Shown here: positions 1-5,495 of the stretch, piece after piece
Layout of the letters: every line of letters starts with the position of its first letter
Numbering within the stretch: position 1 is the first letter of the stretch
Position numbers and translations under genes: made by a program
NCBI GenBank assembly: GCA_006226555.1
Contig: SBGS01000250.1
Coordinates: 1-5,495, forward strand
Source of the DNA: Bacteroidota bacterium
Lineage (GTDB): Bacteria > Bacteroidota > Bacteroidia > Flavobacteriales_D > Crocinitomicaceae
Length of the DNA: 5,495 nt
Direction: 5' to 3'
Notes under the pieces: generated by a model
The model's database searches: none
Seen by the model: only the letters and a program-made list of their open reading frames with translations
What the model was told of the DNA's origin: nothing

Positions 1-1514
1 TGTCTGATTATTTCATGGTTTATTCTGTTCGTGATGGGCAGAAGAAGATGGCAGAATTCAAGAGAGGTGAGCTGGTCAAGGATTATGGATTAGAAAAGTG
101 CGACGAGGAGAATGGGACGTATGTAGAATTTATTCCGGATGAATCAGTTTTCAAGAAATACGCTTTTAAGAAGGCTTTTCTAGAGAAAATGATTTGGAAT
201 TACTGCTATTTGAATCGTGGACTTGTGATCAAGTTTAACGGAGAGCGATACCAATCAAAAAATGGTCTTCAGGATTTGCTGGAAAACAATATGGATGGAG
301 ATCCATTGTATCCTATTATTCACCTGGAAGGAGAGGATATTGAAGTAGCCTTCACTCACGGTAGAACATACGGAGAAGATTATTACTCTTTTGTAAATGG
401 TCAGCATACGACCCAGGGAGGTACGCATCAAAGCGCGTTTCGTGAGTCTGTGGCTAAGGTGATCAAAGAGTTCTACGGTAAAAACTATGAAGCATCTGAT
501 ATTCGTCAATCGATCGTAGCTGCTATTTCGGTAAAAGTGATCGAACCTGTATTCGAGTCTCAAACCAAAACCAAATTAGGCTCGCAGGAGATTGAACCGG
601 GAGGTAAGTCAATGCGTGCCTTTGTCAATGATTTCTTGAAGGAAAAGCTCGACAATTACCTGCACAGAAACCCTGAGGTTGCTGAGGTAATGGAACGAAA
701 GATCCGTCAATCGGAAAAGGAACGCAAGGAATTATCCGGGATCAGGAAGCTTGCCAGGGAGAGAGCAAAAAAGGCAAGTCTGCACAATAAAAAATTGAGA
801 GATTGTCGTGTACATCTTACGGATCAGAAAAATGATCTAAGAGAGCAGACTACCTTGTTTATCACCGAGGGTGACTCTGCGAGTGGATCGATTACAAAGT
901 CGAGAAATGTCAATACACAAGCGGTTTTCTCATTGAGAGGTAAACCACTTAACAGTTATGGCTTGACCAAGAAGGTAGTGTATGAAAATGAAGAGTTCAA
1001 CTTGATCCAGGCTGCGCTGGATATTGAAGATGATCTGGATAATCTGCGCTACAACAATATTGTCATCGCTACCGATGCTGATGTTGATGGTATGCACATC
1101 CGAATGCTGTTGCTGACCTTTTTCCTACAGTTCTTCCCTGATTTGGTGAAGAGAGGACATGTTTATGTTTTGCAGACACCGCTCTTTAGGGTTAGAAATA
1201 AGAAGGAAACCATCTATTGTTATTCTGATCAGGAACGTAGAGATGCGATAAATAAACTGGGCAGAAATCCCGAAATCACTCGATTCAAAGGACTGGGAGA
1301 GATCTCGCCGGATGAGTTCAAGCATTTTATCGGAGAAGATATTCGACTGGAGCCGGTCATACTGACAAAAGATGCGTCAATTGACTCTATTTTGTCTTAT
1401 TACATGGGTAAAAACACACAAGAAAGACAAGAGTTTATCATTGATAACCTAAGGGTAGAGCAGGATCTCACTGAAGAAAAAGCAAATGATGAACCCATTG
1501 AAAAAGCATCGTAA
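1..1514 (+). CDS. parE: DNA topoisomerase IV subunit B (ParE), 5' partial
   Basis: ATPase/TOPRIM subunit of topoisomerase IV, which with ParC passes one duplex through another to decatenate daughter chromosomes in the cytoplasm. The frame is open from the left edge (first full codon at base 3, reading SDYFMVYS), so the ATG at 15 is an internal Met and not the start. Compared with E. coli ParE (about 630 residues), roughly 145 N-terminal residues, holding the GHKL ATP-binding core, are outside the window. Visible parts in order: the transducer domain with the QTK loop (561-569), whose Lys contacts the ATP gamma-phosphate; the TOPRIM domain with EGDSASG (867-887, metal-binding Glu) and TDADVDG (1071-1091, metal-binding Asp residues); and RFKGLGE (1281-1301) near the C-terminus. 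GyrB is the main alternative, but the adjacent parC and the Bacteroidota-style EGDSASG and LRGKPLNSYGLTKK motifs favour ParE. The stop lies two bases before parC, suggesting one operon and translational coupling. Confidence 0.96.
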   Translation, partial: SDYFMVYSVRDGQKKMAEFKRGELVKDYGLEKCDEENGTYVEFIPDESVFKKYAFKKAFLEKMIWNYCYLNRGLVIKFNGERYQSKNGLQDLLENNMDGDPLYPIIHLEGEDIEVAFTHGRTYGEDYYSFVNGQHTTQGGTHQSAFRESVAKVIKEFYGKNYEASDIRQSIVAAISVKVIEPVFESQTKTKLGSQEIEPGGKSMRAFVNDFLKEKLDNYLHRNPEVAEVMERKIRQSEKERKELSGIRKLARERAKKASLHNKKLRDCRVHLTDQKNDLREQTTLFITEGDSASGSITKSRNVNTQAVFSLRGKPLNSYGLTKKVVYENEEFNLIQAALDIEDDLDNLRYNNIVIATDADVDGMHIRMLLLTFFLQFFPDLVKRGHVYVLQTPLFRVRNKKETIYCYSDQERRDAINKLGRNPEITRFKGLGEISPDEFKHFIGEDIRLEPVILTKDASIDSILSYYMGKNTQERQEFIIDNLRVEQDLTEEKANDEPIEKAS

Positions 1515-1516
1515 TT

Positions 1517-4177
1517 ATGTCTGAAGAGAACGAAGATTTTGACAAGGAGATGTCTGAAAATGACGGTGTAGAAGGTCAGAGCGAACACAATGATGATTCG
1601 ATAATACCCGTTAGCGGGCTCTATGAGAATTGGTTTTTGGATTATGCTTCCTACGTGATCCTTGAAAGAGCTGTTCCTGCCCTTTTTGATGGTTTGAAGC
1701 CAGTGCAGAGACGTATCCTGCATTCGATGAAAGAAATGGATGATGGTCGCTACAATAAGGTCGCGAACATCATTGGTAATACGATGAAGTATCACCCGCA
1801 TGGTGATGCATCCATTGGTGATGCTCTTGTGCAGCTGGGACAAAAGGATCTATTGATCGACACACAAGGGAACTGGGGGAATACGCTTACGGGAGATAAT
1901 GCTGCCGCACCGCGTTACATTGAGGCCAGACTTTCCAAGTTTGCTCTGCATGTTGCGTTCAATCCGAAAACAACCAACTGGTTAAAATCCTATGATGGGA
2001 GAAATAATGAGCCAGAACAACTACCGGTTAAATTTCCGCTGCTTTTAGCTCAGGGTGCCGAAGGGATTGCGGTTGGTATGGCTTGTAAGATCATGCCTCA
2101 CAACTTTAACGAACTTATCGAGCAATCGATCAACTACCTGAGAGGCAAAAAAGTAGTGTTGTATCCTGATTTCCTAAATGGTGGAATGATCGATGTTTCC
2201 AATTATAACGATGGTTTAAGAGGTGGAAAGATCCGATTGAGAGCGAAGATCAATAAGATTGACAACAAAACCTTAACTGTCACAGAAGTTCCGTACGGTA
2301 CAACGTCTTCGTTGATAGAATCTATCATTAAGGCCAATGACAAGGGGAAAATAAAGGTTAAAAAGATAGAGGATAATACGGCAGCTGAGGCGGAGATCAT
2401 GATCCATCTTGCTCCTGGAGTGTCGCCGGACAAAACGATCGATGCACTCTATGCATTTACCGATTGTGAAGTTTCAATATCTCCAAACTCATCCATAATT
2501 GATGGTGATACACCTCGTTTTATGGGTGTGACAGAAATTTTGAAGGTGAACACGGATAATACTGTTCATCTGTTAAAGAGAGAATTGGAGATCCGCCTTG
2601 ATGAATTGGAGCGTCAATGGCATTTCTCAACATTGGAGAAGATATTTATCCGTGAGGAGATGTATATCGACTTCAAGAACTATAGTGACAAAGAAAGCCT
2701 TTATGCTTATTTGTACAAAGCCTTTGAGCCATTTAAGAAATCACTTATTCGCGAAATAACGGATGAGGATCTGCATAAACTGACTCAAATTCCAATGATC
2801 CGTATCACGCGCTTTGACTCTGATAAGGCGGACGAAAGTATTGCTAAGATCGAAGCGGAAATGCTTGAAGTGAAAGATCATCTGGCTAATCTGATAGAAT
2901 ACGCAGTTGATTATTTCAAAGATCTGAAGAAACGTTTTGGTGAAGGACGTGATCGAAAAACTGAGATCAAAACCTTCGATTCGATCAATGCAACTAAGGT
3001 TGTTATGGCGAATAGAAAGCTCTATGTGGACTATGAAGAAGGCTTTATCGGATATAACCTGAAGAAAGCGGAGCAGGTGGCAGAATGCTCGGATATTGAT
3101 GATGTAATAATCTTCTTTGCTTCCGGAAAAATGATGGTTACCAAAGTCGCGGATAAGAAATTCGTTGGCAAGGGCATCATCTACGCAAATGTCTGGAAGA
3201 AAGGTGATAAGAGGACAGTTTATCACATGATCTATCAGGACGGAGTTGGAGGTCCTGCTATGATGAAGCGATTTAATGTAAACTCGATTACACGAGATAC
3301 AGAATATGACCTTACTAAGGGAACCAAAGGATCGAAGTTGTTGTATTTCAATGTACATCCGAATGGAGAAAGAGAGATCGTTACGATCATGTTGCGACCG
3401 CGACCGCATCTGAAACGTCTGCGATTCGATGTCGATCTTGGAGAGCAATTGATCAAAGGACGAAGCGCTGCCGGAAACCGTGTAACAAAGGAGATCATTT
3501 CAAAGATCGTTCAAAAGGAAGTGGGTGGTTCGACTTTGGCAGCGAGAAAGATCTGGTACGATGAGGTTGTGGGACGTCTTAACGATGAGGGAAGAGGTAA
3601 ATTCCTTGGTTCGTTCAAAGGAGATGAAAAGATCTTAACATTGTATCGAACAGGAGAATACCGCTTGTCAGGATATGATCTTGCTACCCATTTCGACGAT
3701 GACATGATCCATATCGAAAAATGGAACCCTGATCACGCGATCTCCGCTGTATATTACGATGCGGAAAAGGATCTCCATTTTGGGAAACGTTTCCTCTGCG
3801 AAGTTACATCTGACAAAAAAGTATTGTTTATCTCTGAGTCCGAGGGATCACATCTTGATGCTGTGTCTACGGCATATAAACCGGTCTTTAGAGTAGTTTA
3901 TAACAAGCTTCTGAAGGCCACTAAAAATCTTCCGGACACGCTGGTGAATTTTGATGAATTCATCGAAATAAAAGGAATGAAAGCCCAAGGAAATCAAATC
4001 ACTAAGCTTAAAGTGAAGGAGATCCTGATAGAAGGATCAGTAGAGGGAGATGAGCCATGGCCGGAAGACGATCGACAAGATGAGAATGCAGATAACGGTC
4101 CTGACGAAGATGATGATGAAGGGTCAATCACAATGGAATGGGATATGTCCGACGATGACCAACCTACACTTTTCTAG
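1517..4177 (+). CDS. parC: DNA topoisomerase IV subunit A (ParC)
   Basis: DNA cleavage-religation subunit of topoisomerase IV, complete at 886 residues. This is longer than E. coli ParC (about 750) but normal for Bacteroidota. Residues 1-30 are an acidic, probably disordered leader. The breakage-reunion core (about 30-480) has GLKPVQRRILHSM (59-71), the helix-4 motif YHPHGDASIGD (92-102), catalytic Tyr134 in APRYIEARLSKF with Arg133 before it, and GIAVGM (183-188), whose Ile is the DNA-intercalating residue in homologues. RKTEI closes the core near residue 480. The rest is a divergent beta-pinwheel-type C-terminal domain without the QRRGGKG GyrA box, which argues for topoisomerase IV over gyrase. 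Residues 845-881 are an acidic tail (19 of 37 residues Asp or Glu) ending in QPTLF. I chose the ATG two bases after the parE stop; Met12 is a possible but less likely start. No good Shine-Dalgarno is visible. Residue 98 is Ala at the usual quinolone-contact Ser. Confidence 0.97.
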   Translation: MSEENEDFDKEMSENDGVEGQSEHNDDSIIPVSGLYENWFLDYASYVILERAVPALFDGLKPVQRRILHSMKEMDDGRYNKVANIIGNTMKYHPHGDASIGDALVQLGQKDLLIDTQGNWGNTLTGDNAAAPRYIEARLSKFALHVAFNPKTTNWLKSYDGRNNEPEQLPVKFPLLLAQGAEGIAVGMACKIMPHNFNELIEQSINYLRGKKVVLYPDFLNGGMIDVSNYNDGLRGGKIRLRAKINKIDNKTLTVTEVPYGTTSSLIESIIKANDKGKIKVKKIEDNTAAEAEIMIHLAPGVSPDKTIDALYAFTDCEVSISPNSSIIDGDTPRFMGVTEILKVNTDNTVHLLKRELEIRLDELERQWHFSTLEKIFIREEMYIDFKNYSDKESLYAYLYKAFEPFKKSLIREITDEDLHKLTQIPMIRITRFDSDKADESIAKIEAEMLEVKDHLANLIEYAVDYFKDLKKRFGEGRDRKTEIKTFDSINATKVVMANRKLYVDYEEGFIGYNLKKAEQVAECSDIDDVIIFFASGKMMVTKVADKKFVGKGIIYANVWKKGDKRTVYHMIYQDGVGGPAMMKRFNVNSITRDTEYDLTKGTKGSKLLYFNVHPNGEREIVTIMLRPRPHLKRLRFDVDLGEQLIKGRSAAGNRVTKEIISKIVQKEVGGSTLAARKIWYDEVVGRLNDEGRGKFLGSFKGDEKILTLYRTGEYRLSGYDLATHFDDDMIHIEKWNPDHAISAVYYDAEKDLHFGKRFLCEVTSDKKVLFISESEGSHLDAVSTAYKPVFRVVYNKLLKATKNLPDTLVNFDEFIEIKGMKAQGNQITKLKVKEILIEGSVEGDEPWPEDDRQDENADNGPDEDDDEGSITMEWDMSDDDQPTLF

Positions 4178-4181
4178 GGCT

Positions 4182-5330
4182 ATGAATAAATTACTGACAG
4201 CTCTCGCTTTGCTTGCCACTGTTGCATTGCAGGCACAAGTTGTTAAAACGGATACATCTGATCTCACCTTTACAGGGACACGCATCAGCCCGTATTCCAT
4301 TGATTATGATTCTACTGGTCACTTTTCGTTATCAGGATATATAGATGCCTATTACGCGTACTATTCGGATACTGCGCTTAGTAGTGGGTATCAAAAGTTC
4401 CCAACGGCGGCACCAAGAAGCAATCAGTTCGGATTGAATATTGCTCAACTTTCCGCTAAATACCAATCCAGAAGATTCCGAGGTTTAGCGACGTTCTTTT
4501 TTGGAGATACTCCTTATTCAGCGTGGTCTCCAAATTTTAACATGATCCAGGAAGCGCATCTAGGGTTTCGAATTGTAAGCAAATTATGGTTGGATGCAGG
4601 TTTCTTCAGAACGCATATAGGTCTGGAATCCATACAGCCGAGAGAGAATATAGCCATGAGCTTTGCTACAACAACTTATTTTGAGCCATATTATATGAGT
4701 GGTGCAAAGCTTACTTGGGAGCATTCTGAAAAATTATTGCTTCAACTAAATGCCTTCAATGGGTTCAATAATTTCGTTGATAACAATGAGAATAAAGCAA
4801 TTGGGGTTTCTGCTACATATAGTCCGAACGATAAAGTGAATATTACTTTTAGCACCTTATTGTCCGATGAATCTGATAATAATTTTCCAAGAGATCAGAT
4901 GCGATTGTATAATAACCTCATCGGGGTGTTTCAAACAAAGCATGTGACGATCGGCTTAGAAATGAATTATGGAGTTCAACAAAATAGTGTGTTAACCGAT
5001 ACAACTGCCATGGCAAGTATTTTTAGTTCACTGCTGGCTGCTAAATTTAGGATAACACCTGAGTGGGGTATATATGGAAGGGGAGAATTTTATTCAGATC
5101 CAAATGAGATTTTAACGGGACCTGTGATAAATGAAAATCATCAGCTGGTAGGTTTGGATATTGTTGGAGGTACGATAGGAATAGAATACAAACCGATCCC
5201 GAATAGTTATTTCAGGATCGAAGGACGGGTTCTTCAGACCCAAGGAACGGATGAACATATTTTCTATTTATCAAATAACCCGTCGAATACACGATACGAG
5301 TTTATCACTGGTATTGGTGTTTGGTTCTAA
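4182..5330 (+). CDS. Outer-membrane beta-barrel porin, OmpL-like (BBP2 family)
   Basis: Predicted 382-residue outer-membrane porin of the putative beta-barrel porin-2 / OmpL-like type (Pfam PF07642 by recognised motifs, not by a search). Residues 1-18 form a signal peptide: Lys3, a hydrophobic run, and likely signal peptidase I cleavage in LQA|Q. The mature part has the family landmarks: LSGYIDAYYAYY (50-61), NQFGLNIAQLSAKY (81-94), IQEAHLGFR (122-130), LWLDAGFFRTHIGLES (135-150), YYMSGAKLTW (170-179) and NKAIGVSATYSPNDKV (204-219). Amphipathic strands alternate to the end, and the last residue is Phe after GIGVW, a typical C-terminal beta-signal for BAM assembly. Members probably pass small solutes; the substrate cannot be read from sequence. 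The frame extends upstream to an ATG at 4050, but that stretch is the out-of-frame acidic tail of parC, and only the ATG at 4182 puts the signal peptide at the N-terminus. The four-base gap after parC suggests read-through transcription; I found no separate promoter. Confidence 0.9.
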   Translation: MNKLLTALALLATVALQAQVVKTDTSDLTFTGTRISPYSIDYDSTGHFSLSGYIDAYYAYYSDTALSSGYQKFPTAAPRSNQFGLNIAQLSAKYQSRRFRGLATFFFGDTPYSAWSPNFNMIQEAHLGFRIVSKLWLDAGFFRTHIGLESIQPRENIAMSFATTTYFEPYYMSGAKLTWEHSEKLLLQLNAFNGFNNFVDNNENKAIGVSATYSPNDKVNITFSTLLSDESDNNFPRDQMRLYNNLIGVFQTKHVTIGLEMNYGVQQNSVLTDTTAMASIFSSLLAAKFRITPEWGIYGRGEFYSDPNEILTGPVINENHQLVGLDIVGGTIGIEYKPIPNSYFRIEGRVLQTQGTDEHIFYLSNNPSNTRYEFITGIGVWF

Positions 5331-5495
5331 GAATTTCAGAGTGCTCAATAACGGGTTGTAAATCTTCTGGATTTACTCTTAAATCAATATCTTTGTGAGC
5401 ATTGGGTGATTTCTCTCCGTGAACGAGGAAAGGATAGGTGTTCTCCGGAATGAACCATAATTATATTTTGTGAAAGATGAATACAACTATGGAAG
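5331..5495. other. Non-coding 3' region after the porin gene
   Basis: All three + strand frames are broken by stops soon after the porin stop codon, so this 165-base stretch is most likely intergenic. At its right edge an ATG at 5477 reads MNTTME and stays open to the window end, and a GTG at 5470 is open in another frame. Either could start a gene continuing to the right, but too few codons are present to judge. The AT-rich TATATTTTG just before them is only a near match to the Bacteroidota -7 promoter element (TAnnTTTG), with no TTTG element at the expected distance upstream. I see no tRNA, riboswitch or mobile-element end. Confidence 0.6.
5358..5376. other. Short hairpin after the porin gene, weak terminator candidate
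   Basis: A perfect inverted repeat, GTAAATC then loop TTCTG then GATTTAC, gives a 7-bp stem with a 5-base loop, 27 bases after the porin stop. The position suits transcription termination or 3'-end protection of the parE-parC-porin mRNA. The stem has only two G-C pairs and no T-run follows on the + strand, so it is not a classic intrinsic terminator. A chance repeat in AT-rich DNA is quite possible. Confidence 0.25.

Noticed and set aside
15..17. ATG at 15 as the start of parE.
   Set aside because: The frame is open to the window edge and the upstream codons (SDYF) align with ParE sequence, so the gene begins outside the window.
1400..1843. Minus-strand open frame of 147 codons spanning the parE-parC junction.
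   Set aside because: It is antisense to the ParE C-terminus and the ParC helix-4 region, with no family features and no promoter or ribosome site.
2741..3448. Long minus-strand open frame of 235 codons inside parC.
   Set aside because: It lies opposite a strongly conserved parC region, has low-complexity His/Ser/Ile/Arg-rich content and no recognisable motif; it is a shadow of parC codon use.
4050..4181. A 44-codon N-terminal extension of the porin frame starting at ATG 4050.
   Set aside because: It is the out-of-frame reading of the acidic parC tail, is rich in Met/Lys/Thr with no domain character, and would bury the clear signal peptide that starts at 4182.
5342..5401. Inverted repeat TGCTCA ... 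TGAGCA flanking the short hairpin.
   Set aside because: Only six bases match, with a loop of nearly 50 bases; this is expected by chance and gives no stable structure.

Overview
The window looks like a piece of a Bacteroidota chromosome, probably from a Flavobacteriales-like or related lineage. This rests on three things. The ParE and ParC sequences carry the long form and signature motifs of the Bacteroidota topoisomerase IV (EGDSASG in ParE, GDASIGDALVQ in ParC). There is an OmpL-like (BBP2) outer-membrane porin with a signal peptide ending in Ala-Gln. The gene starts lack clear Shine-Dalgarno sequences, which is usual in this phylum. The placement below phylum level is a guess.

Three genes lie head to tail on the + strand. 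Positions 1-1514 hold the 3' part of parE, the topoisomerase IV ATPase/TOPRIM subunit; its N-terminal ATPase core lies left of the window. Two bases later, 1517-4177 is a complete parC, the DNA cleavage subunit of the same enzyme. Four bases after that, 4182-5330 encodes a complete BBP2-type beta-barrel porin. The remaining 165 bases (5331-5495) have no convincing gene. They contain one short hairpin, an unsupported minus-strand open frame that runs into the porin 3' end, and possibly the first codons of a gene continuing to the right.

ParE and ParC form the ParC2ParE2 type II topoisomerase that separates replicated chromosomes. Their two-base spacing fits co-translation of partners needed in equal amounts. 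The porin has no known functional link to topoisomerase IV; its tight spacing suggests shared transcription or simple genome compaction.

I see no mobile element, CRISPR array, RNA gene or clearly new system. The most interesting detail is the ParC C-terminus: a strongly acidic tail ending in DDDQPTLF. It resembles both a sliding-clamp-binding motif and the acidic tip of SSB, and could be a docking peptide that ties topoisomerase IV to the replication machinery. Also notable are a native Ala where most ParC/GyrA proteins have the quinolone-contacting Ser, and matching substitutions in the ParE drug-contact region.
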